Source: Actinacidiphila oryziradicis
GTDB taxonomy: Bacteria; Actinomycetota; Actinomycetes; Streptomycetales; Streptomycetaceae
DNA: 64,000 nucleotides
Assembly (NCBI RefSeq): GCF_005047355.1
Contig: NZ_SUMC01000001.1
Location: forward strand, 62,001-126,000
Direction: 5' to 3'
Shown here: piece after piece, positions 1 to 8,837 of the stretch
Numbering within the stretch: the stretch's first letter is position 1
How the letters are laid out: each line of letters starts with the position of its first letter
Position numbers and translations under genes: made by a program
The notes under the pieces: model-generated
What the model was told of the DNA's origin: nothing
The model's database searches: none
What the model saw: the letters and a program-made list of their open reading frames with translations, nothing else

Positions 1-901
1 CGCTGCCGAAAAGGTTGCCGGTGGTGGGGTCGTCCTTGACCCTGTAGTCGGGCGAGAGTGCGGCCGCCGTGGTGTAGACGTTCGGATTCCGCATGGTCAG
101 CTGAAGCGAGCAGCTGCCGCCGGAGGAGTAGCCCATCACTCCCCAGGCACTGGCGTCGTGGCCGACCCGGTAGACCGACTTCAGGGCATCCGGAAGATCC
201 TTGGCCAGGAAGGTCTCGGTCTGCGGGCCGCCGGGGACATCGACACACTCGGTATCGCGCGGTGGGGCGATGGTGGGCCGGATCATGACCATGATCGTTG
301 GCTGCATCTCGCCCCTGCTCTGCAGTTCGCCGGCCGTCTGCGACACGCGCAGATACTGCGCCAGGTTGTAGACGCTGCCCGGGTAGCCGCTGAGCGCGAC
401 GATCACCGGGAAGCGCTGCCGTGCGTACGCCTTCTGGAAGTACTGCGCCGGCAGATACACGAACGCCTGGTCCACCACACCCGTACGACGGCCGATGACC
501 CGTACCGACTCGACCCGGCCGTTCTGCGCCGCGGGGCCGCTGGGGAGCCCGGAGACCCGGCTCAGCTGCTGGTTGCCTCCCGGCTGTATCAGCGAGCCGG
601 AGACGCTGCTGATACCGGTGACGCCGCCGTTCTGCTCCTGGGGGTTCGTCAGAGCGACGGGAGCCGTGTCGGCGTTACCGAACAGCTCGCTCCACGAACC
701 GAAGAACTCGTACGACGAGTTCACCGCCGCCGAGAACGCGGCGACGATCGCGACTTGCGTGACCCCGATCACGGCCAGCCGCCCGAGCACCGACCGTAAC
801 CCCGGCTTGGCGAGCCGGGGCCACAGCCACACCATCAGCCCCACACAGCCTGCGGCCCACGCCGCCATCACGTACACCGTCGTTTGGCTGGTCAAACCCA
901 T
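1..901 (-). CDS. Membrane-anchored alpha/beta-hydrolase esterase (partial, 3' end outside window)
   Basis: Three hundred codons are visible, from an ATG at 901 read leftwards off the window edge. The N terminus has two hydrophobic segments (about residues 8-27 and 42-60), so the enzyme is probably anchored with its catalytic domain outside. The rest reads as a putative-esterase/antigen-85-type alpha/beta hydrolase. The strand-turn before the nucleophile reads GYSSGG, giving the catalytic Ser, and a preceding VIVALSGYPG stretch resembles an oxyanion-hole strand. The remaining triad residues lie beyond the window. The substrate is not evident. The gene is divergent from the glycosyltransferase gene at 1173. 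The family assignment is confident; the role is not. Confidence 0.8.
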   Translation of the reverse strand, partial: MGLTSQTTVYVMAAWAAGCVGLMVWLWPRLAKPGLRSVLGRLAVIGVTQVAIVAAFSAAVNSSYEFFGSWSELFGNADTAPVALTNPQEQNGGVTGISSVSGSLIQPGGNQQLSRVSGLPSGPAAQNGRVESVRVIGRRTGVVDQAFVYLPAQYFQKAYARQRFPVIVALSGYPGSVYNLAQYLRVSQTAGELQSRGEMQPTIMVMIRPTIAPPRDTECVDVPGGPQTETFLAKDLPDALKSVYRVGHDASAWGVMGYSSGGSCSLQLTMRNPNVYTTAAALSPDYRVKDDPTTGNLFGS

Positions 902-936
902 ATGCATTCAGTCCCTGTTGCCCTTGGCCCCGCGCC

Positions 937-957
937 CGGCTGTCGGCTGTCGGCTGT
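937..957. repeat. Three tandem copies of a 7-bp unit (CGGCTGT)
   Basis: Three perfect copies of CGGCTGT lie just upstream of the esterase start, in the 271-bp divergent intergenic region. This is probably a slippage tract. I see nothing else identifiable between 902 and 1172 except the ribosome-binding site of the next gene. Confidence 0.6.
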
Positions 958-1883
958 CCGGCTGGCGGGTCTGCCGTAGCGCCGTTCGCTTCACTCAGGA
1001 GGAGGGCACCAAAGCCTTCCGCGTTCCATAACGAGTCACGCGGGCATCGGATGTCCCCCCACGGCCACACCTGGCCGCCACCCTGACGCAAAGGTTGTCC
1101 CAAGCCACGTACAACCCCAGGTCATGCACAGGTTTCTGATTTACGAAGTTCCATGCCCCAGGGGGGATATCCATGATCAAAGTCAGTGTCGTTGTGCCCA
1201 TCTACAACGCCGGTTCATACATCGACAGTTGTCCACCATCACTCGTCAACCAGAGCCTCGGCCCGAACGCGTATGAAGTCGTGTATGTCGACGACGGTTC
1301 GACCGACGACTCCGCCGAACGCCTCAACCGCCTGAAGGCAGCGCACCCGCATGTCCGCGTGCACCACCAGGAGAATTCCGTGTGGCCCGGCAAACCTCGC
1401 AACGTCGGGGTGGACCTGGCCCGCGGTGAGTACGTCCAACTCGTCGACCAGGACGACGAGTTGGCACCCGAAGCGCTCGAACGGCTCTGCGCCCTGGCCG
1501 CTCGCAACGGCTCAGACATCGTCCTGGGCAAGGTGCGCGGCACCATGCAAGGGCCCAGCAATGTCTTCAAGCGCACCGTCGAACGCTGCACCGCCGCGGA
1601 CGCCCCGCTCTTCGAGAGCCTGACCCCGCACAAGATGTTCCGCCGGGACTTCCTCCTCGACCATGGCATCCGCTTCCCGGAGGGACGGGTCCGGCTGGAG
1701 GACCAGCTCTTCATGGCCCGTGCCTACGTGCGCGCCAAAACCGTCTCCGTCCTCGGCGACTACCCCTGCTATCAGTGGAACCGGCGCGAGGACGGCGGCA
1801 ACAACAGCAGCAGCAGTGCGATCACTCCGGACGATTGCTACGGCCACCTGGGCAATGTCGTGGAGGCCATCAAGGAAGGTACC

Positions 1884-2186
1884 CGGCCGGTTGACGGTGA
1901 ATGCGGCGGTGTCGTTGGCATGCTGGTGGTCGAACGGCAGCCCGGAGTCGTAAACCGTAGTGGCCCGGACCTTCCCGATAGTGGTGGCTGCGGCGTCCTC
2001 TCCGGGATCCGAGGCGGAACCCGGCACAGGAAGCCCCAGGTCGTCACCGGCGACCGTGACCGTGAGGACCGGCCCGTCCTTGGTACTTCCCGCATGCGCG
2101 GGCACGGCGGCCACGGTGCCGCCCAGAAGTGCGGCCGCGCAGGCTGCCAGAGCGGCGGCCCAGCGGCGCAACGGACGACGAGACAC
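1884..2186 (-). pseudogene. 5' fragment of a secreted-protein gene
   Basis: On the minus strand, a GTG at 2186 preceded by AGGAA opens a frame with a classical signal peptide: SRRPLRR, then an alanine/leucine-rich core, then PAHAGS as likely cleavage site. It continues as a plausible extracellular N terminus (residues reading DGPVLTVTVAGDDLG). About 100 codons in, the frame runs straight into the antisense of the glycosyltransferase gene at 1173, so both genes are cut at the same junction. The parent family is not identifiable from this stub. It is very unlikely to be functional. Confidence 0.55.
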
Positions 2187-2294
2187 CGTGGTGGTTTCCT
2201 GTCTGCCGGGATTCGGACGCGTGCTACAACAAGCGATGGCATCGGAAGGTTGTCCCAGGGGTCTTCTCTGTCTGAACAGGTCGCTTGCCTGCCT

Positions 2295-2388
2295 GCCTGC
2301 CTGTCGGCCGGACGGCAGCCCGCAGGCCACCGAACCCGGCGGCCTGCCTGTCGGCCGGACGGCAGCCCGCAGGCCACCGAACCCGGCG
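2295..2388. repeat. Two perfect tandem copies of a 47-bp unit
   Basis: Bases 2295-2341 and 2342-2388 are identical. They lie in the presumed promoter region of the truncated secreted-protein gene, preceded by extra CCTG tetramers. There are no spacers, so this is a simple tandem duplication. The remaining gap to 2693 holds nothing recognisable. Confidence 0.9.
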
Positions 2389-2693
2389 CGCGAATGAACG
2401 TAGGGTGTGATCGATACATCGAACCCTCGAACGATCAGTGCGAGCTCGATATGATCCAGGTTCTGCTGGGGCATCCCACTACACGGTGGATGGTTGTTGC
2501 GGGGAACGTGCGTTCTTCCGGCCGGCCCAGCCTTGACTCCGGCAGGCCGGTCGCGGCAGCGCTCGGGCATGCCGGAGAATATGACGTATTCAATTATCTA
2601 GCGCGCAAACCAACCGATGCCGACTCGCCGTACACCAGGCTGTCGGTGCAGGTGAGACCCGGAGGGGGTCGCGTGCAGTGAGGCGGTTCTCAG

Positions 2694-4778
2694 ATGTCGG
2701 TCAAGGTGAGCGTTATCGTCCCGGTCTACAACCCGGACAAATACATCAATCCCTGCATAGAATCTCTGCTGGGCCAGTCGTTGCCCGCTGAGGAACTGGA
2801 GCTGCTCTTCGTCGACGACGGATCAACGGACGACACCCCTGAGCGCCTGGACAAACTCGCCGCCGAGCACTCTCAGGTCCGCGTCATCCACATCCCCAAC
2901 TCGGGCTGGCCCGGCAAGCCGCGTAACATTGGCGTCGCGGAGGCCCGGGGGGAGTACGTGCACTTCGTCGACCAGGACGACTACCTGGCGCCGGACGCAC
3001 TGCGGCGCCTGTACGAGATGGGCCACCGCAACCGCTCCGACATCGTCATCGGCAAGGTGGCCAGCAACTTCCGCGGTGTCCCGCACGGCGTCTTCCGGGT
3101 CAACCGCGAGAAGTGCACCATCAACAACGCCCCGCTGGTCGACAGCCTCACACCGCACAAGATGTTCCGTACCGCCTTCCTGCGCGACAACAAGATCGCG
3201 TACCCGGAGGGCAAGCGGCGCCTTGAGGACCAGCTGTACATGATGGAGACCTATTTCCCGGCCAAGGTCGTCTCCATCCTCGGCGACTACACCTGCTACC
3301 ACTACTCCAAGCGCGACGACGGCAAGAACGCCGGCTCCGCCAAGATCATCCCCTCCGGCTATTACGGCAACCTCCGGGAAGTCCTCGACGTCGTCGTCGC
3401 CAATACTGAGCCGGGCGAGTTCCGCGACGGTCTGCTGCGCCGCTTCTACCGGGTGGAAATGATCGGCCGGCTCAGCGAGCCCTCGGTCGTGAAGTACTCC
3501 CCCGAGTACCTTGACGAGATGGTCGACGCCGTCCAGGAGCTGGCCGCCGACCACATCAACGACAATGTCCACAACGGGCTCGGCGCGATTCTGCGCGTGC
3601 GCTCCACACTGCTGCGCCGCAACAAGCGACAGGAACTCGTCGAGCTGGCCCGCCGGGCCGCCTCGGCCAAGGGCGCCGCCCGTATCGAAGACCTGGCCTG
3701 GGAAGGCGGCAGGATCGCTGTCACCATCAGCGCTCGGCTGGTGCACGGCGACGACAAGGCGCCGCTCGCCCTCCTGAAGCGTGGCGACCGCTACTACCTG
3801 CACCCGGATTTCCACCAGGGACTGCTCGACGACGGTGAGCTGGTAGAGGTAACCGACGAGCTGGACGGTTTCAAGGCCGAGCTCAGTCTGCGCGACCGCG
3901 AAACCGCTGTGGAATGGTCATGCCCGGCCGAGTTCGAGGCGCAGATAGAGGAACTGGACATCGCCGGCGATGGCGGCGCGGACGGAGTCCGCTGCCAGGT
4001 GGTGCTGCGCGGCACCGGGTACCTCGACCCCAAGGCGGTGAAGGGCCGTGCGGCCTTGACCCGTGGCATGTGGGACGTCTGGGTCCCGGTCCGCGGCCTG
4101 GGCCTGGTCCGCAAGGCACGTCTCGGCGCCGACCGGGCCCCCCATGTGGACGAGCGCTGCCTCCCCGCGCTGCTCGGCAAACCCGCCCAGCTCACGGTGC
4201 CGTACTTCACCCAGCCGCACAACAACCTCACCCTGGACGTCGGCCGTCGTGGAAAGAAGCTCGGTGACGCCCTCGCCAAGCGCGAGATCCTGCGGATGCC
4301 GGGCGACAGCGGTCCTCTGGAGCTGGAGCTTGCCGCCGTCTCCTTCCCGGGTACGGACCGGTCTCCGGCCTGGCTGGTCCTGCGCGGCAAGGGCGCGGAC
4401 GCCGGATCCGTGGCACTGCCCGCCGATCTCCTGCAGGTGGGCGGCAGGGTTCATCTGCTGGCCAAGGAGCGGCTCGACAGCTCCGCCCCTTTCACCGGCC
4501 TGCGTCCGGGCACCTGGCAGCTCTCCGCCCGTCTCGACGGGCACGGTGCCGGCCCGGAGCTGAAGATCGGGCAGGTGAGCGTGGACGACAAGGGCCGCCT
4601 CCGGCTCGCCGACGGCTTTGACACCGTCGACCCCGCCACCGCGCAGGCGGCCTCGGCGGAGCGCCGCCGGGCCGCCAAGCGCGGCATACTGCAGCGGATC
4701 GGTGCCCCGGTTATGCAGCGGGTCAATCCCGCCGCGCGCAAGAGGCTGCGGCGTCTGGCCGCCAAACTGGGCGCATAG
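2694..4778 (+). CDS. TarS-like family-2 glycosyltransferase with long C-terminal domain
   Basis: This 694-residue protein is predicted to transfer a sugar to a wall glycopolymer at the inner face of the membrane. Residues 1-230 form a GT-A fold, with VDDGSTDD near 39-47, DQDD at 93-96 (metal/nucleotide-sugar binding) and an Glu-Asp pair at 178-179 inside KRRLEDQLYM. Poly(ribitol-phosphate) glycosyltransferases of the TarS/TarP group carry a catalytic acid at about that place. Residues from about 310 onward look beta-rich, as in the accessory domains of TarS, and the extreme C terminus is basic (AARKRLRRLAAKLG). There are no membrane segments. The start is ATG at 2694. The neighbouring TagF-type and CDP-ribitol-type genes support a teichoic-acid-like substrate. 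Donor and acceptor are inferences. Confidence 0.8.
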   Translation: MSVKVSVIVPVYNPDKYINPCIESLLGQSLPAEELELLFVDDGSTDDTPERLDKLAAEHSQVRVIHIPNSGWPGKPRNIGVAEARGEYVHFVDQDDYLAPDALRRLYEMGHRNRSDIVIGKVASNFRGVPHGVFRVNREKCTINNAPLVDSLTPHKMFRTAFLRDNKIAYPEGKRRLEDQLYMMETYFPAKVVSILGDYTCYHYSKRDDGKNAGSAKIIPSGYYGNLREVLDVVVANTEPGEFRDGLLRRFYRVEMIGRLSEPSVVKYSPEYLDEMVDAVQELAADHINDNVHNGLGAILRVRSTLLRRNKRQELVELARRAASAKGAARIEDLAWEGGRIAVTISARLVHGDDKAPLALLKRGDRYYLHPDFHQGLLDDGELVEVTDELDGFKAELSLRDRETAVEWSCPAEFEAQIEELDIAGDGGADGVRCQVVLRGTGYLDPKAVKGRAALTRGMWDVWVPVRGLGLVRKARLGADRAPHVDERCLPALLGKPAQLTVPYFTQPHNNLTLDVGRRGKKLGDALAKREILRMPGDSGPLELELAAVSFPGTDRSPAWLVLRGKGADAGSVALPADLLQVGGRVHLLAKERLDSSAPFTGLRPGTWQLSARLDGHGAGPELKIGQVSVDDKGRLRLADGFDTVDPATAQAASAERRRAAKRGILQRIGAPVMQRVNPAARKRLRRLAAKLGA

Positions 4779-4831
4779 GACTGGGTGCACAGGACATGGC
4801 ACTCGTAGCGGGCGCCATCCACCAGCAGATC

Positions 4832-4859
4832 GTGGGGCCCCTCGGCCGAGGGGCCCCAC
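4832..4859. terminator. 28-nt perfect palindrome between glycosyltransferase and rfbC
   Basis: The sequence is self-complementary end to end (arms beginning GTGGGGCCCC, centre CGGCCG). It sits 53 bp after the glycosyltransferase stop and 26 bp before the rfbC start. There is no T-tract, which is usual for Streptomyces hairpin terminators. It could instead stabilise the upstream transcript. Confidence 0.6.
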
Positions 4860-4885
4860 TTCGTACGGAACAAGGACGTGATCAC

Positions 4886-5488
4886 ATGCGGCAGCTCGGA
4901 ATCTCCGGCGCCTGGGTACATGAGCCGAAGGTCTTCCCGGACAGTCGTGGCAGCTTCCACGAATGGTTCAAGGCGGACGACTTCCTGGACTCCACCGGCC
5001 ACCGCCTGCAGCTCTCCCAGGCCAACTGCTCCGTTTCCTCCCGGGGCACCCTCCGGGGCATCCACTTCGCCGACGTACCGCCGAGCCAAGCCAAGTACGT
5101 CAAGTGCGTGCGCGGTGCGGTCCTCGATGTCATTGCGGACATCCGCACCGGTTCGCCCACCTTCGGCCGGTGGGAGGCCGTCCGCCTCGATGACCAGACT
5201 CACCACGCCGTCTACCTCTCCGAGGGCCTGGGGCACGCCTTCCTGGCGCTCACCGACGACGCCACCGTGGTCTACCTCTGCTCCGAGGGCTACGCCCCGC
5301 AGCGGGAGCACGGCATCCACCCGCTCGACCCCACTCTGGCCATCCAGTGGCCCGAGGGCGTCGAGTTGCTGCTCTCCGAGAAGGACGAGGCGGCACCTAC
5401 CCTGGCGGAGGCCGAGGCTCAGGGGCTGCTCCCCTCCTACGAGGACTGCCGGGCCTTCTACGCGGAGCTGCGCAAGACCCGGTCCTGA
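4886..5488 (+). CDS. rfbC: dTDP-4-dehydrorhamnose 3,5-epimerase
   Basis: Third enzyme of dTDP-L-rhamnose synthesis, epimerising C3 and C5 of dTDP-4-keto-6-deoxyglucose. It has 200 residues, the normal length for RmlC cupins. Diagnostic stretches are FPDSRGSFHEWF, QANCSVSSRGTLRGIHF (containing the catalytic His), VLDVIADIRTGSPTFG and YLSEGLGHAFLAL. The ATG at 4886 is chosen because AAGGACG precedes it and family members begin there. The frame itself is open further upstream. rfbA, rfbB and rfbD lie 4-7 kb away on the other strand, with decayed genes between, suggesting an originally more compact locus. Confidence 0.95.
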   Translation: MRQLGISGAWVHEPKVFPDSRGSFHEWFKADDFLDSTGHRLQLSQANCSVSSRGTLRGIHFADVPPSQAKYVKCVRGAVLDVIADIRTGSPTFGRWEAVRLDDQTHHAVYLSEGLGHAFLALTDDATVVYLCSEGYAPQREHGIHPLDPTLAIQWPEGVELLLSEKDEAAPTLAEAEAQGLLPSYEDCRAFYAELRKTRS

Positions 5489-5594
5489 AGGCCGGAACGT
5501 ACAACCGTTCACCTCTGCGGGTGGTCAGTGTTCCCGAGGAGTTCACCCCGTGGACTCCGTTGCCCGGTGCGACTTATGAATATCGGGAGCAGCA

Positions 5595-6393
5595 TTGTCC
5601 AAGCGCAGGATCGGACACAGCGTGGCCCTGGCGGCCGCAGTCGCGGTCATCGGCGCCGGCACCCCGCCCGCGGTCCACGCGACGCCCCGGTCGTCAGCGG
5701 ACGACCGGAACCAGCAGCAGTGGGTCGACTTCATGAATGGGGAGCACATCGCCATCGGCGACCTAAACAAGGACGGCTACGGGGACATCGTCGTAGGACA
5801 CGCCGCCGAGAACTACGACAGCGACCACGCACAGCCACAGCCGACCAAGGGCGGCGCCATCGGTGTCGTCTACGGCGGCCCGACGGGGCAGAACACCAGC
5901 CTCAAGAGCGTCTGGACCAGCCAGGCCACCGCAGGCGTCCCCCGGCGCCGCCGAAGCCGATGACGGGATGGGGAGCAGCCTGTCGGTCGCGGATATCGAC
6001 AACGACGGCTACGCCGATGTCGTGACCGGCGTCCCGGGCGAGGACATCGGCCGGGTCAAGGACGCGGGCAGCGTGCTCATCCTCAAAGGCAGCGCCCAGG
6101 CTCTCACCGGCACCGGCGCCACCGTGTTCAGCCAGGAGTCCCCTGGCGTCCCGGGCATCCTGGAGAGAGGCGACCGTTTCGGGGAGGCCGTGACCATTGT
6201 GGGCAGCACCGCGAACGAGCGGGCGCAGCTCGCCGTCGGCGACCCGGACGAGAACGCGGGCGACGGAGCGGCGTGGGTCCTGCACGGCGTCAAAACAGGC
6301 CCGACCACCACCGGCGCCATCGCCTTCGGCCCGAGCGGGGTGGGCGCTCCAGCGGACACGGCCCAGTTCGGTGCCGCCCTGAGCCACCGTTGA
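5595..6393 (+). pseudogene. Secreted FG-GAP/integrin-alpha-like repeat protein, frameshifted and truncated
   Basis: A TTG start at 5595 behind GGGAG opens a signal peptide (KRRIGHSVALAAAVAVIGAG ... HA). FG-GAP repeats with calcium-type loops follow, first DLNKDGYGD. At a run of five C at 5939-5943 the frame is lost. Removing one C joins it to a downstream frame that continues with DIDNDGYAD and further repeats up to 6393. Even repaired it is about 266 residues, short for this secreted family, and it ends abruptly at FGAALSHR. It is probably a pseudogene. A sequencing error in the C-run could explain the frameshift but not the short end. No function is assigned. Confidence 0.7.
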
Positions 6394-6562
6394 CGGGTCC
6401 CCGTTCCGCGACCCGGCTCTCACCCGGCGGGGTACCGAACAGTCATTCGTTGTAAGTAGTCTGTGCTGGCAGGGAGTTCACGCAGAGCGCTCCCTCACCT
6501 TTCACATCATCAGCCTCAATGCCCCTGCTTGCCGGGGCCTCGGGGCGGCCAGAGAGGATCCC

Positions 6563-7924
6563 GTGAGGGCACCCCGAAGAATATTCCAGATAGTCGTCAC
6601 CGCTACCCTGATGGCGACTGCAACACTCCTGCCGGCTACGCCCTCGCAGGCCGCGGCGGGCGACAATCCGGGAGCGTTGCGTCCGCTGACCTCGTCGTCC
6701 GAACTGGCGAAGCTCCAACTCGTGGAGCACCGGGTGCCCACGGCGTCGCTCGACAACCTCGCCAGCCTGATGGGCACGTCGCGAGGGGTCTCCCAGGTGC
6801 TCGCCAGCGCCAACCACCCCATGCGCAATGCGGCAAGCTGCGACAGCACCGAATCCGCCGCCCTGCCAGTGGATCCACAGGCCGAGTCCGCGTACTGCTG
6901 GGACTCCGGCGACGCGACCACCCAGGACTGGCTGCCACAGTCCGTCACCTCTTCCGGTGATGCGGACAACGACGGCAGCTGGGGCGACAACAAGGTCATC
7001 CTTGCCGGATGGACGAACCGGACCACAGCCAACGGGGAGATGGCCCGCGTCGCCTTCATCGACGCCAACGACCCAAGCGCCTTCAAGTATCGCTGGGTCC
7101 TGCTCACCGTCCCGCTCAATGGCGGCACCGACTACAAAGCGCTCAAGTCCCATATGGGCGGAATGTCCTGGTACCAGGACAAGCTGTACGTCACCTCGTA
7201 CGACACCGACGCGGACCACAACGTCATGTATGTGTTCGACATGGGCCGCATCCTGCAGGCGACGGTCAACAGCTCCGCCGTCGGCAAAGTGGACGGCGGC
7301 TGGTCGGCGGACGGCTACCAGTATGTGATGCCGGCCATCGGCTCCTACAGCCTCGCCGGCGGGGGCTGCAGCACCGCCAGTGACAACAATCTCCCGTGCT
7401 TCGCCTCCATATCGCTGGACCGGAGCAGCACGCCGGACAGTCTGGTCGCCACGGAGTGGTTCTCCTCCAGCGGCAGCGGTGGCCCCGCCCGTGTGTGGCG
7501 CTACAACTTCAGCACCTCGGACGCCGGCTGGCTGAGCACGGACAGCAGCAACGACGCCAACGCGACGGAGGCGTACGAGACGAGTGCCGTCGGGGTACAA
7601 GGGGTGCTCTCGCACAAACCGAGTGGCGCGAGCGAGGCGAACTGGTATGTCGACGACGCCCGTGGGGGCGTAGGCCAGCACGGCATCCTGTGGCGCCAGA
7701 ACAGCAGCGGCGCGATGGCGGCGGCGAATTGCGGGACGGACACCGCGTACGCCTGTTGGGGCAAGCACACTGAGAGCATGTCCTACTGGTGGAGTACGGG
7801 CCGGGTGTGGACGCTCACCGAATGGGCGGCCAACGCTGACGCGGCGTGGGAACCGACGGCGATACCGGAGCGCGTGCTGTACTCGGTCCCGCTCTCGTCG
7901 ATCGACAGCTCGCTCGACAACTGA
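6563..7924 (+). CDS. Secreted protein of unknown function
   Basis: This 453-residue protein starts at a GTG with GAGAGGA upstream. Residues 1-29 are a signal peptide (RAPRRIFQ, hydrophobic core, PATPSQAAA). The mature part is Ser/Thr/Asn/Gly rich with many aromatic residues and recurring patterns such as WYQDKLYVTSYD, VMYVFDMG and VWRYNF, which look like blades of a beta-propeller. Cysteines occur in spaced pairs (for example GGGCSTASDNNLPCF and NCGTDTAYACW), compatible with extracytoplasmic disulfides. I do not recognise a catalytic motif or a named family. It stands alone between two decayed genes in the glycopolymer locus, so a surface role is only a guess. Confidence 0.75.
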   Translation: MRAPRRIFQIVVTATLMATATLLPATPSQAAAGDNPGALRPLTSSSELAKLQLVEHRVPTASLDNLASLMGTSRGVSQVLASANHPMRNAASCDSTESAALPVDPQAESAYCWDSGDATTQDWLPQSVTSSGDADNDGSWGDNKVILAGWTNRTTANGEMARVAFIDANDPSAFKYRWVLLTVPLNGGTDYKALKSHMGGMSWYQDKLYVTSYDTDADHNVMYVFDMGRILQATVNSSAVGKVDGGWSADGYQYVMPAIGSYSLAGGGCSTASDNNLPCFASISLDRSSTPDSLVATEWFSSSGSGGPARVWRYNFSTSDAGWLSTDSSNDANATEAYETSAVGVQGVLSHKPSGASEANWYVDDARGGVGQHGILWRQNSSGAMAAANCGTDTAYACWGKHTESMSYWWSTGRVWTLTEWAANADAAWEPTAIPERVLYSVPLSSIDSSLDN

Positions 7925-7953
7925 CAGCGGCCACAGGCGGGGAAGGACGCCCT

Positions 7954-7972
7954 TGCGGCACCTAGTGCCGCA
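7954..7972. terminator. Short inverted repeat after the secreted-protein gene
   Basis: Arms TGCGGCAC and GTGCCGCA flank a three-base loop, 30 bp after the stop of the 453-residue protein. A weak terminator is the simplest reading. It contains a CTAG tetramer, rare in this DNA. Confidence 0.4.
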
Positions 7973-8085
7973 GCAGATCAGCGACGTCGCTACCAACCCG
8001 CTCGCTCTGTTCCACCAGGTCAAGGCCACACGACGCGAGGCGCTCACAGAACCTCACGAACTGTTGGCGTCAGCCACGGACGGTT

Positions 8086-8649
8086 GTGCGCCTCGGACCA
8101 CTCGATGCCCACAGCAAGGAGTACCGCAGCCGGGTGGCCTGGATGCCGCAGAACATCACTCCAATGCCCTCCCTGACAGCCCGTGAGTATGTCGCCTACA
8201 TCGGTTGGCTGAAAGGTCTGAACCGGCCAGACGCCTGGTCCGAGGCCGAGCGCGCGCTGGCCCGGGTCGAGTTGGCGGACAAAGCCGGTGTCAGGACCTC
8301 ACAGCTCTCCGGCGGCCAGCTGCGCCGCGTGGGCGTGGCCGGGGCGCTGGTACATCGCGCCGAAGTCCTCCTTCTGGACGAGCCCACCGCGGGCATGGAC
8401 CCGCGTCAGCGGCGCGTCTTCCGCGACATCCTGAACAGCCTCGCCCAAGATGTCCAGATACTGCTGTCCACCCACGACATCGCGGATCTCGCCGAGGAAG
8501 CCGACCACGTCACCGTGCTGTACGGGGGACGGATCGTGCACACCGGGGTCGCCGACGCGTTCCTCGCCCACACCCCGCCCGGCACCGCCTCAGGCCGGGC
8601 GGCCGAGGGCGCCTACGCCTCGCTGCTGTCCACATACGGGAGCGACTGA
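8086..8649 (+). pseudogene. ABC transporter ATP-binding protein lacking its N-terminal half
   Basis: The 187 residues keep the Q-loop (WMPQ), the signature TSQLSGGQLRR, Walker B and D-loop (VLLLDEPTAGMDP) and the switch histidine (STHD). Everything before the Q-loop, including Walker A, is missing. The GTG at 8086 merely continues the homologous frame, and upstream DNA (7973-8085) encodes nothing related. Without Walker A it cannot bind ATP normally. No partner permease follows; an insertion-sequence remnant does. This is a deletion remnant of an ABC-2-type exporter, whose substrate cannot be told. Confidence 0.75.
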
Positions 8650-8837
8650 CAGAGCGGCATCTGCCAAGCCAGGCGGTGGGACGGACCGAATCCACTCGGC
8701 CTGTCCCGGGAACCATCACGATCTCACGCTGCACTGGTCTCTTGAGTTCACCCCCCTCAGTCCAATATCAGCGGCCTAATGGCTGCCGGAAACCCTGATC
8801 GACAGCGTTTCCACACGTCAGAGCCTCGAACAGCCCG

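Larger units (their letters stand above)
1173..2681 (+). pseudogene. Truncated family-2 glycosyltransferase (TarS-like) reading on into unrelated DNA
   Basis: The first ~235 residues are a GT-A glycosyltransferase domain closely matching the intact gene at 2694. It has a VDDGSTDD nucleotide-sugar motif, a DQDD metal motif, PHKMFRRDF and a RLEDQLF motif. Similarity stops near base 1885, where the paralogue continues with a long C-terminal region. From there the frame simply stays open to 2681 through antisense and non-coding sequence, giving a low-complexity tail without recognisable fold. The start is ATG at 1173 behind a G-rich Shine-Dalgarno sequence. The gene was probably cut by a rearrangement. 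A short GT domain might still be made, but the tail is unlikely to be meaningful. Confidence 0.75.

Noticed and set aside
2295..2388. Possible CRISPR array
   Set aside because: The two copies are directly adjacent with no spacers and there are no cas genes in the window.
1512..2570. A 352-codon minus-strand protein across the glycosyltransferase junction
   Set aside because: Only the part from the GTG at 2186 to about 1885 looks like real protein; the rest is non-coding leader and antisense sequence.
4796..4885. Upstream ATG giving a 230-residue RfbC
   Set aside because: The extension crosses the palindromic hairpin and is not part of the family. The ATG at 4886 has a good ribosome-binding site.
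6443..8047. A 534-codon minus-strand frame opposite the secreted protein
   Set aside because: It has no ribosome-binding site or homologous motif, and the plus-strand gene with signal peptide and Shine-Dalgarno sequence explains the region.
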